Positions 48,111 to 63,130 of a stretch of DNA of 64,000 bases are shown piece after piece (within the stretch, counting starts at the first letter, position 1; each line of letters opens with the position of its first letter). This stretch comes from Malurus cyaneus samueli (taxonomy: Eukaryota > Chordata > Aves > Passeriformes > Maluridae). The notes below the pieces were generated by a model, which was not told the DNA's origin, did not search any database, and saw only the letters and a list, made by a program, of their open reading frames with translations. Made by a program: the position numbers and the translations under genes. The stretch spans positions 32,598,340-32,662,339 of the forward strand of contig CM019236.1 in assembly GCA_009741485.1 (NCBI GenBank), written 5' to 3'.

Positions 48111-51100
48111 CTCCCTGGGAAGAAAAGAATTGTTATTCTCCATTTACAAAAATATTTCTTGTGTTCCTGCCCTTGGCAGCGGCCGGCAGCTGACGCCTGT
48201 CACAGGGTAAACGGGAGCGATGGGGCCCGTGGCCCAAGCCCTGGCAGCATTTCTGACATGGGGCTTTGGGACAGTATCCACAGCCCTCTTCTGTCAAACA
48301 GACCTTCACTACTCACATCCACCTTTCCTGTTGGTGAGTTTTTAGGAGGACATGGATGTAAAATCCCCCTCACAGCCGATGGGCTTCTCACACCCAGAGC
48401 GGTGGTCAGATTTCCTTCCCACCACCTCACAGCTACCACATCGGTCTTGAAAGTCCACACCACTGCTATTAATTCAGAGGCCAAATTGCTTGGTTTGGAG
48501 GGCTGTAAATATATAGTCTAAAAAAAAAGCACATTATTGAGTTAACTATTCTGAAGAGCTTGCAGAAATGAATGGTCACTAAAAGCACTCAGGAAGAGAA
48601 GATGGGCAGAAATTCAACCACATTATATTCAGGAATAAAGACTCCTTTCCCAAGTGCTGCTGTCTTCCTGGATTTATGCTATTTTGGGTGGATGAAGCAA
48701 TATTTGAATCAACTCTTGGAAGAAACTAAGAATGAGAACTAACTGTAAGGGAAGATCATTCTTAAGCCAATGTTTAAAAAAAAATGCAAACAGCCTGTTA
48801 CTTTGTATAGCCTACCCTCAAAAATGAAAAGAAAAAGCAAAAATAAAATGCTAGCTTTGCTCTTCTTTCATCTTTTTCCTCCTCTCAGTTTTACAAGTGA
48901 GTGATACAACATATTTTTGCAATGGTAGCAGTCAGGACCACTTGGAAAAATGAAGCATAGGCCAGGGGGCCAGGTTTTCTTCACACCTTGGATCCTGTGA
49001 TAGCTTCTGGCATCAAGAACTTCTCCATGAGGCACAGCATGGCAAGGCAAAACAGCTGTCACTCTCCACACTGGTGCACACCCCTGCAAACTAGAAGGAA
49101 CTTTCCAAATAGCATTGGCAACATCAGCATAGAATGTTATGTCACAGCATCAGCAGACAAATCCACTGTCCAGTACTTGTTGAAATGACACGGCACAATG
49201 AAAACAACGTGGCTTTGCTGCGGACAACTACACAGTTTTAGATGCAAGAACAACATTTGCTTTAAGCTGGATGGCAATATACATTTTTAAAAGAAGTGTT
49301 TGTCCCACATGAGGTGGGAGAGGGAAAGGAAAAGCCACCAGACATATATGCCTGCAGTCTCTTAACACACATACCAAGTTTGTGGCAGCATAAAGTTGAG
49401 CACCAGCCTCCTGAAGCTGCTTTTGTCCACATAGGTTCTCGCAAAAGATGAAGAGCTACCACTTGTTTCCCTCACTAGACACAGTTTCTTGGGGAGTGCA
49501 GGCAGTGCCAGTCAGAGCAATCAAAGGGCCTGCCTAACCTATCCAAGGCCAAGAAGGATTATTTTGTGTTCCAGACAAAAGCTGTGGCTTGACCTAAGGC
49601 CTCCCTTTGGCATGTGCTGTGACTTCATCAAAACCACAAGGTGTTATCACTAACAGAGGCTGTGCTTCCCTGAACGGTAGGGCAGCAACCAAGGTTAACA
49701 CACTCAGCTAGCCTGAGGTAAGCATAACACAGATGCAGGAACTGACCACAGTTATGCAACCAAGACAGGCTGGTTTTCAGTCCCTTACCACAAAACACTA
49801 TCTGGGAAGGGCCTATCAGCTTGTCCCTATTTAGTTTCCTGCAAATGGAAAATAATCCATGTAGGTTTATCAAAGTATTTCCCATGTTTGTCCATAAAAT
49901 TTCTCACTTGTAAGAGCAGAGTGCACATATCCTTTGCTGTTTTCTTTTTTTTTTTTTCGCAAACTAAACAGCTGCTCTGCCACAGTGGGCATATAAATCA
50001 TCCTATACCAGCCTACAAATGTGAGCACTAAGTGGCCTCTAGTGCTCATGCTTACTCTAGAACCTGGCCAAATGCCCAGATCCTCATAGTGATGGCATGG
50101 ACTGATGTAAGAAACAGTGTAGTAATGATTGCCAAGTTTCTTATTCTGCAATTCAGCCACCAAGAACAAAATTTCAGGCCTGATCTTTGACAAAGATGTC
50201 CTTCCAGGATGGATATCCAGGTAGGCCTTTTGAGGGGAAGATGTTGCCAGCTAAGTAACAAATGAAGTGATACAAGACACCAGTGTAAACAGTAGTGAGA
50301 CTTGTGGGCACTCCTCCATCACCTCAAGTTTCTGCCTCCTTTGGTAGGAAAAGGGAGAATAGGTTCTCAGAGCATTCAATTCACCTAGTTGCTATTCCAT
50401 GGGAGGACTGCATCCCCATTCTCTTCCTTTGAAAGCCAAAGGAAAACAAAACCAAACCCCTAAGCTGCAGCTCAAAGGAGCACATTCTTTACAATTAGAT
50501 ATAACCTCTCCTTCTGTCTCAGCTTCTCTAAAACACCACAAGACCCCCCAATACCAACACGGAATACCTATAAACTATCCAAAACTTACCTGGGACAGCA
50601 ACACAAGCAGAGGACGAGCAGTAGCCCCAGCCAAACGGCCTGATGTGTCTGTGCAGACCCCTGAGCACCCTGAGTGTTTGGAAGCATGGCTGCATGCATA
50701 TTTCACTCATTGGTCTCCCTTTCAAATGGGAGGTGCAGGTCCAGTTGTAGTCAGTTCTGCAAGGGACACTGCATGATGAAGAGCAAAGGCTGGGTACCAG
50801 CACCATGCCAAAATTACATGAACTGGGCTACAAATTTGCAGCTCTGTTCTCTGCAGTATTTGGGACCTAGTATTCTGCATGTGCAGTAACGGCATTAAGC
50901 AGCAGCATCTGCAGGGCATTTCATGGAATATTATGTAATTGTACAGAAATTTTAAAATTAACTTCAGTGAAAAGATTATTGGTATTAACTTCATGAAACG
51001 CATGCAAATAACTTCCCATTTCCCATTGAGATTTTCAGTTTAAGTAATCAAGGGAGACATTGTTTGCCTACAATCAGATTGAATCTATGGTCTGCGTAGC

Positions 51101-51934
51101 ACTAATTTAGAGAGATCACTTGGTGTAGCCTGAGTCATGTGTAACCTCAGACATATTCCATAAATTATCTAATGCTACTGTGAATGAAGCAGTTGTGCCA
51201 CTTCCAGCATCCACAGAGGAAACACCCATTTAACACTACACTACAGGATGCAAATTTAAAACAAGCAGCTGCCTCTCACAGTTACTCCAGTCAACTGAGT
51301 AAGGCTATCCTGCAACCTTGCCTGCAGCAACCATGTTGTGATTCAGGTTCTCTCCACCTCCTCTCCATCATCGAGCCTTTTAACCTGTCCCTCTGACAAT
51401 CAATTATTTTTCTGTTTCTTTAAATGTTAAGTTCAACACTTGGTAGTGCTGCTAGACAGCATGGCAAACAGGCAACCTCCTTAAAGAGCTGGGAACTGAT
51501 TTCAGAAAGAGATACTGGAAATGTAGGCTGCTAGTCCAGTTATTGAGCTATCTGAACAGAGATGTCAGTTTTGTTCTTGTTTTTAAGCAAGTGTTCGTGA
51601 TCCTGTCATGAGAGACACTGTAGGAGTTTCTAAAAATACCACGTTGCCAAACAGCCTTTCCCCCTTCCCTTCCAGGCAATCTCTTTAGACTGCCATTTGT
51701 CATCAGCCTGCAAAATCACACAAATCAGTCAGCCCAGTCCTACTTAAATGATTCATAAATCCAATTACGTCTGCTTCTTTATATAGTAAGCTGGTGCCTA
51801 ACAGATTCAACCTTCAGGATTAGAGGATGTGTAGGTAGCTGACCTCTGACTCTCAAACTGCTCAGGAGCTACATACATATGCTTCACACATGCAGCCCTA
51901 CCCTGGAGTTGTCACATATATGGCACAGTAATCT
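48111..51934. other. Upstream flank of TJP2, near part
   Basis: Returns quickly to ordinary composition after the CpG island. No exon or repeat recognised. Confidence 0.55.
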
Positions 51935-52452
51935 TAATCTCTGTCTTGGGGGGACTGGAGAAGAGACACCTTGAACACCATCTCACCACTTGCCACTGTG
52001 TGTAGGAGTCCAATGGAGGGTAACCAAGATGGTGGGGGCTGATGTACTGGCCTGCAAGAGGAGGCTGTGGCAGATGTGTTTGGTTTAGTCTGGGGGACGG
52101 ATGGCTTCTGGACACTCAACAGCAGCCTACTGGTGCTGATGGCAAGAGATTGAAGAGAGGAGGCCAGGTTCTTAGCAGCAGTGCAAGGTGGATAAGAAAC
52201 AATGGGCCAAAGTTCAAACCAAGACTGGTTCAAATGTACATAAGGAGAAAAGATTTTCTTCATGCGGGCAAACAAATCAGGGACCCACTGCAGAGAAGAC
52301 ATGCGGTCCTAGTCCTCAGAGGTTTTTAAAAAAAAAAAAAAGTAAAGCCTCAAGCAACTTCTTCTGATCTGACAGTTGACCCTGTTTTGGGCAAGAGGTG
52401 TCACTAGAAACCTCCTGAGGTCCCTTTCCACCTGAATTATCCTATCATTCTA
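51935..52452 (+). mobile_element. CR1 LINE 3' fragment upstream of TJP2
   Basis: Decayed CR1 3' region ending 'ctgaggtccctttccacctgaattatcctatcattctag', interrupted by a 14-A run at 52327-52340. About 520 bp, plus strand. Confidence 0.85.
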
Positions 52453-53458
52453 GAGTCACTGCGTGACTCAAGTACCAGCTTACAGCAGAATGATGCAATA
52501 ATTATCCTGCCCCTTGTCTACACTTCCAAAGTACAGCTTGTGATTATGCAACACAGAGATTTTGGTATGCAGCTGTAGGGTCTGGTCTGTTGGCTGTGTC
52601 TGGTCTAGTGCAAGGATGAACAGCTATACACACTTTCCAAGTCTCAAAGCAGCAGTACTAAGGCTATTATTTTAGAAAGCATAGATATCTGGGGAAGAAA
52701 AACAGAGCTCAACATAAACAGCATCCCACACTTTGTACGTATTTTTTATGGAGTAATCAACAGTGTAAAATCCACTGTCACTAAGAAGGCCACCTATTTG
52801 GATGTTTTTGAGAGCAAGGTATTTTTAATTTTTTAAGCCAAGACATAGAGATTTACTAGGACACCTCAAACTTATAAAAATTTTAAAATGTAGATGATTT
52901 AGAGCAAGAAGCAGCACTATTCTAAGCTAACCATAAGCTCAATTTCAAGTTCACAAAAAACACTGTTACATGGTGAACAATGAGGAACAGTTTTAGACAT
53001 TAACAATATGAAAAACTGTTTATATATATATATATGTGCAAAATATTTTTTTAAAATAATGTAACATATATTTTTCCTCAACAGTTTAGGACAGTCATCA
53101 TTTCTATTTGATCTCACACATTACCAGTTTGTTCTGCTAAAAACAAGAAGACTGCTTGTTTGATGCTATTTTTTTTTTACTTTGCAAAGAATATCCCAAT
53201 TAGAAAATAAAGATGTATAGCACATTCATAGGATAGACAAAACAGCATGAGAATATGCAGAGGTTTTTGATAACAGTTAATAAAAATTGCAGGTGGGAGA
53301 AAAATAAATACAGTCTGTTTTTCTAAGCATATTTTCATCTGAGCAATGTTTTCAATTGCATGGCAGTGCCTTGAAAATAGCAGTAGTAAGGCAAGCAAAT
53401 AAAGTAGTTTGACCTACCGCTAGAGAATGAAACAGGGTCTTAACAGTGACTCTACCCA

Positions 53459-53497
53459 AACACACACACACACACACACCATCCCATCCCATCCCCT
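53459..53497. repeat. (CA)n followed by (ATCCC)n
   Basis: About ten CA units, then three ATCCC units. A typical microsatellite pair in noncoding DNA. Confidence 0.9.
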
Positions 53498-56400
53498 CCT
53501 CCACAGACTGTACAAATTGAAACAACTTTCATTGGCATAAGTAATTTGACTTCTAGTATTTTAAGAAGCTACAAAAACTAGTTCCATTATTCTGAAGAAT
53601 GAAATAAAAATGTAGTTTAAACAAATCCAAATTACACAAGTGTATACTGTTTTTCTCCCCAAACACCATACAAAAGTGTGTATTAACACTTGAAAGGAAA
53701 TCTCTTCCCCAGCCCCAACTTACTCATTTTAAATAGCAGCCACATTCTGTTTGAACATTCATTTTGCTTACATCTCATTTCCTTCCTCTCTTCTCCGTGT
53801 TTCTTAACTACTCTTGGCAAGGCTGTGGAACAATCCTCTGCTTTTAGCAATTTATCTGCCTTTCCCCACTGTAAGTCAAGCCCTACAATATCAAAAACTT
53901 TACCATGGTAATCAACTGTTATGGTTCAAATTAATTAAGACAACACAATAGGGACAACAAAGACCCCATTATCATGGAGATCATTATGCCTATTAAAAAT
54001 GAGCAAAAGAATATGCAGATTACACAAAGAGAGAACATACACAAAGATGTGCTACTTTTTTCCTGATATAGGGGTTAATTTAAAAAACAAAGCTCCAGAC
54101 AGCAGTTCTGCAGCCAAGTTAGTTCTTTAGAGCACTAAAACTATGCTTCAAAGCTCTGCCTCTCCCCATCCTATTTATACTGGCAAACCTCCTGCTGACG
54201 AGCGTATTAAGAAACAAAGCAGTTCTGCAGCTCTATTCAGTAACAGCGAGGTCCCAGCTAGGGTACTAATGCCCACTTTTGGGTGCTGTTTTTCACAAAT
54301 GAATGAAATGAGCTGGCAAAAGTCCAAAGGAGAACAGCAAGAGCAATCAGGGAGAAAGCAGATGGACACAGCCATACCAGTCATTCACTTGCCACTCTTA
54401 CAACTCCTAGAAGCTCACAGGCAACATGGCTGGATGCACCTTCAAAGCCATCTTGACCCTGCTGATAAAAGGTTCTGGAGTTTCTTTTGCTAAGAGTTGA
54501 GCTCACAACTATCCACATTCCCTGGTGTTTGCAAAGTTTGTGTAACCCTACCATTGGAAGTTTTCATTTTGAGGGAAATGTCAGAGGCTGCTGGAGACCT
54601 AGGCTCAGACATTGCTGCCTAGCTACATTTCACTGACATTCTCATACAAAATTTTTCCTCACTCCCAGAAAATAAAACAGAGAAGTAGCTTTGTTTAAGT
54701 TTGTCACAAATCAGAAAGTCAGGACAACTGATATCCACTTTTCTAACTAAAGCAGCAATAAGCTATCCATCTCAAGAATGAAAGTTAAGTCAGTTATAGT
54801 TTTGCAAAACATCAGCATAAAAACCTTTTCCTCTCTTAAACATCATCTGTTAATGACTTCCACAAACAAGCCAAGCATGTTCGATCCACATAAAACTAAG
54901 GGCGCATTTTATAGTCCTTCTGGAAGCACTTGAGAAAAGGTTTCAAAAGCAAGGTTAATATGCCAAAAGGATTATATTTACCTTAATGATGTACTGTAAG
55001 AAAATATGCAGCAAAACAACTCTCCCTGTGTGTGGCTATTCTGTTTCCCAGGACTGACTGAGTCACTAAGCAACTCCCATTAATATTACCCCTTGTGCTT
55101 AAAGTAATTTATTTATCCCCCAGTCCATGCTAAATATTTATATTTGCTGAAGACATCATCATAGATTACATCCATTCTTTACCAATGTTTAGCTAACAGA
55201 TGAACTAGTACAGGCCTGTGCATTATTATTTGCATAACTTTAGCAGAATATTGACTTCTTTGCAGAACCCTCTCCTGTTCTGGAGGCCTGTTGTACATCA
55301 TCAAGCTTCCAGCACATATGCACGTAATCATTTCAAGTTTCTTGCAGAATTCAAAAGAACTAGCTTTAATTTCATATTATTACTCTAGTAAGAACAATTT
55401 CTTAAAACCTTGTAAAAGCATAGCTAAAAGAATACACACCTAAGCTAGCACATTATAAGAATACATAATTTTAAACTAATGGCCAGGTCTAAACAGTGCA
55501 ACTTGTCTAGTACCTTGGAAGGAATGACGATTTTTGATTGCCGTTGTCTACCTGCTGTGCGATGCTTTGGGCTTGATGTACAGCTGTGCTCCCAGTCCCA
55601 CTCACAAGGAGAGGGCAGTGCAGTAGTTTGCTCCCTGAAAAAACAAAGTTTCATTTTAGTCACTTATAACCACAAAAGAGTGATTGTGAAGCCTGTAACA
55701 CTGAAGTTCTGGAGATAAAGAAGACATAAAATATATTTCCCTGATTAGTTTGGCATGCTTTAGCTTCCCCAGCAATCAAGTGTAAATAGTGCTTGAAAAA
55801 CAGGAGATACTCAGCAATATTTACACATAAGTCGGTATGCAAAGCAATCAATTAATTTTTGCCAATGAAATATGATACTGAGAGGAAGCATTCTTATGGT
55901 CACCTTGTCGCACTGGTCTTCTCCACAAGCCATCTGGCTTTTTGCTTCAATTTAGTTTTAGTCTGACTGCTCAGCTTGCACAAGTCTGTAAGAGGAAAGC
56001 TAGCAACAGCACTGTACCTTGAACATAACCTCAATAAGAACAATCGGATACAGGCGCTCCAATGACATTAGATGGTAACATAAGAACTTCAGTTGCCAAA
56101 TGACAGAAAGAAAACAGCTCCCAATGTAATCTTCTATCCTCTTTCCTCTACTCAACAGGCTTTAGCTACCCTGCTTGGGCACAAGTACCATGTTAGCTTT
56201 CATTCAGAACCCTCTCATAGGGTTCCCTCTCTCCCTGACCCCTTGTCTAGCCCTTGATTATCCCCAGTAGGAAAAAAGAAAATCAACGGTTTAACTAAGA
56301 TGAAGAAGGAACTTTTGACAGAAATAGAAACACAAGCCAGTGGTTAGGGTTTGCTGGTGGCTTTTGTTCTTTTTTAAAAGAAAAACAACACACAACTCAA

Positions 56401-59400
56401 TAATTTTAATTGCGCTCTCTCAAAACCATCTTTCCAGAGTGTCTATTTTCAGAGAAGGGTCAAACTGCCTAGAAAAGTATATTAGAAGCAATTTAGCAAG
56501 TTTAGTCTGTTTGCTTTCCTCTCTCCCCCTCCCGCCTCCCCAAATATAGATGTATTTTCATTGTGGTTAGTACTCATTAGCCATTTTTAGATGGCTTGAG
56601 AGCTGCAAGAAGGAGATACTGAAAGAATTCTGCAGAATTTCCCCAAATGTCTACAAGTCTGGCCCAAGTTTTGGTGTGTCTTGTGTGACACCCACTTCTT
56701 CCTGAGCATGAACATAATTAGGTCACCGGTTCGAAAAAGCAAAATTAGAACTTCTAAAATATTTTAAAAACTCATTTTGTTTCAGGTTAATGTTTTATAA
56801 CATGCAACAATGCAAGCACCTGCCAGACATCACACCTTGAAACTAGAAGGTTGTTGTCCCCCTATGCTCTTCCAGGATGGAAACATCTTTCTAAAAGTAA
56901 ACTACTGTTTTAAATCAAGACATGCTTTCAGAAATCACAGAACAAAAAGGTGCTCAATATGAGTTTTTGTGACCACCAAAGAGGAGCACAAGCCATACTG
57001 TGCAGTATGATCAAACCAGATCATTGTTACAGGCTGTGCACAAAATACCATTCTGGAAGCTGCAGAAAAGTCAAAGTCACACAAGCAAGCTAAACCAAAC
57101 CACTACTGCTGCCATCATTTTCCCTTTGTCAAATTTCATAAAAATCAGTCTGTCACAGAAATCACATCACTGTTCCAAACTAAGGTGAAAGAGGTGAAAG
57201 TAGAAGAGCTTAACTTTGTAATGACTTTGATAGGAAAATATAAATGGATATTTTAGTGAAGTATTGTATTTGTCTTTCCTGCTTTCTTTTGCACAGTAAT
57301 CTGGGTTTTAAAGCAGAATTCTCACAACTTTCAAGCAACATATCAGGACCTAGCATCACACTCCAGTGCTATTTTTTTTTTTATTTTAGGAGATGATTAA
57401 AAAAATAATAAAGCAAGTGTTTAACTATGCACCTGACTTAGTGCAGTGAAGAGTGACAGACAAGGATCTGCATACCCTACATTTAGTATTAGGTTACAGA
57501 AAGTGTCTCATTATGTTACATTTTCTTCTATACACACACACTTTTGTAACATTTTTTTTAAAGAATGTGACAGGGAACCTCTAGAATTCAAGTGATAAGA
57601 TGATGTTACCAAAATGAGTTATTAATGTGTTTATTCCAGTTGTATAGAATAAGCACTATGCAGCTACAAAAACAACAGCGCTTCTTTTTTCAGCTTGGTT
57701 TACTTTGCCACAATTGCTGCTTACCAACCTTTAGTTTGCTGAAAGTTTTAATAAAAACATAAAAGGCATCCCTATTACAGTCCAATGACAACAGCTTTTC
57801 TACTTTTCTGAAACTGTTGGAATGGCAAATCCAAACATAATCCAAATACATCTTAACCAGCTTGAAATTCCAAGAGTGTACAACAATCACAATAACTAAA
57901 CTCTCCCTGAAAGCAGGCAGATGTCTGAATAAGAATGTTGGAAATAAAAACAAATTTTAACAGTGTACTTTGTACTTTGATACTGACTAATACTCAGTGG
58001 TAGATGAAAGACAAACAGTCACAGTTACAAAAGAAATAGACATTACAGTTAATAAGTTTCATTTTTAGAGGGCTTGGTTCAAGCTATGACTCTGGCCAGA
58101 CTAAGCTACTTGAAAACTAAGAATTCTACAAAAATATACCATTACTTTCCAACACAGCTTCTGAAAATACCAGTAGCAATCATGCACCATTTTATCAACA
58201 TATAAAGATCAGCTGAAAAAATCAAAGAGATTCGCAGGTAGATAATTTACATGGAACAACTAAAGGTGGTCATAGACTAAGACACTCTGCCGTCCTGAGT
58301 CCAAATAGACTGTACTGAGAATCCATTTTAATGGGCAAGTTTTTAACAAAAAGCCCTACAAGCATTCATTAACATGACACTGGAAATTTAGGACCAGCTT
58401 TAAGAATACTTGTGTCAATAAAAAGTCACAAAACTGTTTCCATCAGTATATTCTCTAGAATAGTTTTCATAGTTCTGGCGATAGATCTGCAAAAAAACCC
58501 CTATAAAAATCATAGGGCAAAAACATAGTAGTTTATTTACTTTTACTTTTGCTACCATCATTAAAGAAAGCACTTTTGTGGAAAAATTACACATCTGAAT
58601 TCAGTTATAGTCAAACAGCCACATTTATAATCCAAGCTTTTCTTTAAGGTCTTGCAGAACACAGAACTATTCCAAACCAATAGAAACATACTAATTGGTC
58701 TTGGACAAAAGTCTTTCATATTTTGCATTCCTCTGCAATGTCTGACACAAGGTGACAGCATTCCATTGTGCTACAAAAATATGAGAGACCAGAAGGACTA
58801 TGAAGACAGCCATCCATCCGTGCTACTCATACAGGTCCAGGTGTGGGAGAGAACACAACATACGTTTTTGGTGGAAACAGTTACATACAGAAGGATTTTT
58901 CTGAAGCATAAAATTCAGTTTGTGTGGTACGAGAAAACACTCTGGACTGTTTTTAACAAAATCAGAAAAACCTTCCTGTAGGGAAACAGTATCCCTAAAT
59001 ATGATGAACTCATGCTTCTAAGCAGAGAAGTTGCCTGAACAGTCAAAAGTGGTTTTCTTTTCCCATTTTAGAAACTGCTTCTCTGACAGATAAAAATTAA
59101 AATATGCATATTTTTAAATGCGGAGAGAGGAAACATACATATACACACATCAGCTTAGTAGAAAGAAAAAAAAAAGACAAAATAGCCAATTTATTTTTGT
59201 TCTAATGAGTATAAACGTTTATCTTTTCTGTTCTTCAGCAAACTCCTGATTCAGAAATAACACCTTCTCTTAACTTATTTCTCTAGCCAAGGACAGCTAG
59301 TACACAGAAATCTCTAATGAAACCGCTAAGTTCAACCACAACTGCTGAAGATACAGAACTTGGAAGATACAAAAAAAAGATTACCTGTTTTATGAATTAC

Positions 59401-62400
59401 TCTCCTCTTTCTGATAACAAGTTTTAAAAATTCATGATTCAAGGTGAGCACAATTTTTCCCATAGTTATTCACTGATTGCCTTTCAACACTTACCCTGGA
59501 TGTTGCCACAGATTTGCATGTCTACCCTCAGGAAGCAGTTCCCTCTTGTTAAGGGGAGTAATACCTATTGCTGCTTCTAAAATAGTTATGTATTTCTTGT
59601 ACCGCATCCTGCCTTTCCCAAGAGTTCCACCACGCTAAGTTATCATCCAAACGCAGATGCTGCAACTGAAGTCATGCCTCTTCACTTATCTGAAATGCTG
59701 CTTTTTAGAACATGCTATAAGTTTGAAGCATAAAAATAATGCTTTCTTCCCCCCCTCTCAGGCTTGGACAGTTAGCAGAAGAGAGAGAGAAACCAAAGAA
59801 AAACTCCTACCAGATTCCCCAGAAACGTCATTGTTACGTAATTCGATCTTTGAATAAGACACTAATGAAAATGATTGAAGAGACAATCACGGTTCTAAGC
59901 CTGGCCGGATAATGCACACTCTCCAATTGACTAATCCTTTGCTAAATCTCTGCTGCCTATAATCTTTCAACTGCTAATGGAGCACTAGGTAACTTCTCTG
60001 TCAAATCCATCCAGGGAATAAAAGAGATCCGCACAGAAAACTTCAGACCTTTTTAGACAGCAACAGACAAAAATAGCTTTTACCTTAACTTTTCTCACCA
60101 GAAAGCTCCCTACATCAGAAGTGTCACGAGGGATTTATCTGATATATTCAGAAAAAGCATGGAGAAACATTTCTTTACATGGCTTATACAGAATTAAAAA
60201 TGCCAGAGACTCCCATTATGATACCTACTAGTCATTCAAATGTGCCTCATATGCTCCCAGAAGCCACATCCCTTGTCAAAATTGTTCTAGCCATAATGTA
60301 ACTAACTGTGCATGGCAGAAACCTCAGGTATAAGCTACAAAGGTGGAGACAGATGCACGTGTTGAAAGAAATAACAGTGACATTTTGGAAACACTGCAGT
60401 ACTGTCAAATTGCAATATTCAAAGAGATGTACTTGATTGCAAAACTAATCAAGGAAATGTTGATGTCTTCTTAGCATGATATGAATGCTTTTATATATAT
60501 AGTTACATATATAAATATTATACACTTTGAATATAACCAAGATAAAAACATAGAAAGAAGAGATGTGACAGGAAGACTGAAGCCTTGAACCTCAACTCCC
60601 TCTATAAACTGTGGATTTTAGTTATTCCCTAGTATTATTAGACATATGTGTATTTCTGTTGGGGTGATTTTGTATTGCATGCTACTTATTTAGAAATCAA
60701 GATGAGAACAACTCATTTTCATTTCTTGTCCTTTAAAATATTTAGCTCTTAACAAGATTTGTATCATTATTTCCAGATCCTATATTACTTACAATCCTGC
60801 ATTAGACATACTTGGTGTTTAATATTCAATCATATTTGTAGATTATGTTAGCATATGTATACACTGAACTATCTCAAGTAACTACTAAATAACAAACTAT
60901 GTGGCTGGTCTCAGAAGAGCAAAATAAAATCAAGTATCTTTTAGATTCAGGGAATACCACTATGACTGTCAGAGGAAAAAGAATAATTATCACCTACATA
61001 GCTGCATGCAGGTAAGGAGTATGTAGTCTGAAATTTTGTGACATGTTAAGAAAAATAATATCTTAAAACCACATGAATTAAGCAAAATATTTCTTCTCCA
61101 GGTCAAAAAAAAATCACTTAACTACAACTGTAAACATCTGTAATACAAAGCATTAAGAAGCTTAGGAAAACAGAATACTACTAGAAGCCTGCAACACAGC
61201 TAACGTCATTAAGCCTGAATGCATCCTTCTGATAGCTTTGGTAGCTCTACCGTAAAGGCAATATGAGAAGAAAAAGAGAGAACAAGAAGTGAGCACTTTG
61301 TGACAATTCTGATTTTCAAGGATCTTCAGACTGTAGAAGTTCATGACAGTTCTATTTAACTCAAAACCAGAAATACTTTGATAAAATCCAGTCTTCCCTC
61401 AAAACTAGTTTCATTAACAACTTCATTACCACACTTTCTCCTATGAAGTTTTGATATTTCCTTCTGTCTACCCTCTCCCTTAACCCTTTTTTAACTCTAA
61501 ACTTTCCCCTTGCAGATCTCAGAAACAGTTCTTAAACTTCTCCACAGTACTTTTCCAAGCCAGTCCTATGCAAAATCTAAAAAGCATTTAGTGCAGCTCT
61601 GATCCATCTTTTGTCTCTTTGAGCAAAGCCTATCAATTCTGACTAGAAAAGCAGTCCCATACCTAGTGTTGTACATAGAGAAGCCAAGCCCACTCAATAA
61701 GCACAAGTTACTCCCAAGTACTGCTTTAGGTTAAATGGCGCATGAAATCTCTAGGTATCTAGAGGGAGAAAGAATGACTCACAGTTTATCAACTTCCTTC
61801 AACTTTATTTGGAAACAGAAATTCAAAGCTGCTAGTACATGCATTGTTAGTGAAGGATGGCTCTTGTAAAGTAAACAAAATGTCTAAACATACCTTCATC
61901 CATTGTTTGCAACTGGAGAATTACCATCCACTCCCCTTTTTCTGTCTTTGTATTTTTTCAGGAAGAACAGAAACCAAGTTTTATTGGAAAGAAGACAGTG
62001 CAATTTTCCTAACTAAGAACACACAAGTGATGCCTTGGAAAGCACAATATATTTCTGAGAATGGGGAAAGAATGGCAGAGCTTTGTCCTCCATTAAAGAA
62101 ACATTTATGAGATCAAAGCAAGAGCTTCTTTTTGCTCTAATCCTTGACAGATGAAAACAGTCATACTCACTTAATTAGAGGTAGAGCATACTTCATGTAA
62201 ACTGATGACAGAAGGATGATCACATCTTTAGTCACTTCAGATCCAACTACAGACAACCATTGCCCAACACAGCCACAAATTACTTTCCATCTTGTGAAAA
62301 AAAACCAAAATCCTGTTCTTTCTCATCTTTCAACAAAAATCTGTGTAACAGCTATAGATCAAAGAATTCTGTCATTAAGAGAGCAAAGAAACAAGCATCC

Positions 62401-63092
62401 TCCTACATGCTTTTGCACAGGTGATAACTGTGGCAGTCAGTTGTTAAATTCCAGAAGACACGTGTGTTTTGTTTGCCCCATACAGCCAAAGAAATGGCTT
62501 GAAAAACAACCAACACATATGTAAAGCTTGATCAGTTGAAAAAATCATAACATAGAGGAGCATCATGGATCCTTGGGAGTGTGGGAGGTAGGAATGAAAA
62601 AGAGAGGAGGAGGACCTGGAAACTTCTTCCACACAGCTTCATAGACAGGAGTTGCTTTTGGCCCCTCCTTAGGAATCGTCCCTGAACAGTCCATATGCTC
62701 CTGGAGATTCTCAGAATCAGCTTATACAAAGTTGTGCTAAGGAGGCTAGAGACACCAGTAGTCAAATCTGCTGGCTATTAAGCAGAGCTAGATGATGAAG
62801 CAGATGTTAGAATAGAGAGTGCAAACCAGACTACAGACAGTCTTGCTGTTAAGAGTGATGTGCAGGAGAGATTTATGGGTTTTCTCTAAAGCCTTAGGGG
62901 AAAAAAAAACCCAAAAAAAAACCCCCCAAAATTAATGAGGTAAAGCAAATAACAAATAGCTTGAACCAACGTGAAATCTTGTTTATGATGAGACTGCATT
63001 GTTAAGCTCAGGCTCAGTTTATCAATACAATGTTGATGTAAAAAAAAAAATAGTTTGTTACAATAGAGTTATGACAACACAATGCTTTTGGG

Positions 63093-63130
63093 AGCATTGA
63101 GCCAGCATCGAGCCAGTATTGAGCCAGTCT
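63093..63130. repeat. Three copies of an 11-bp unit (ATTGAGCCAGY)
   Basis: ATTGAGCCAGC, ATCGAGCCAGT and ATTGAGCCAGT follow one another. Small local duplication in noncoding DNA. Confidence 0.8.
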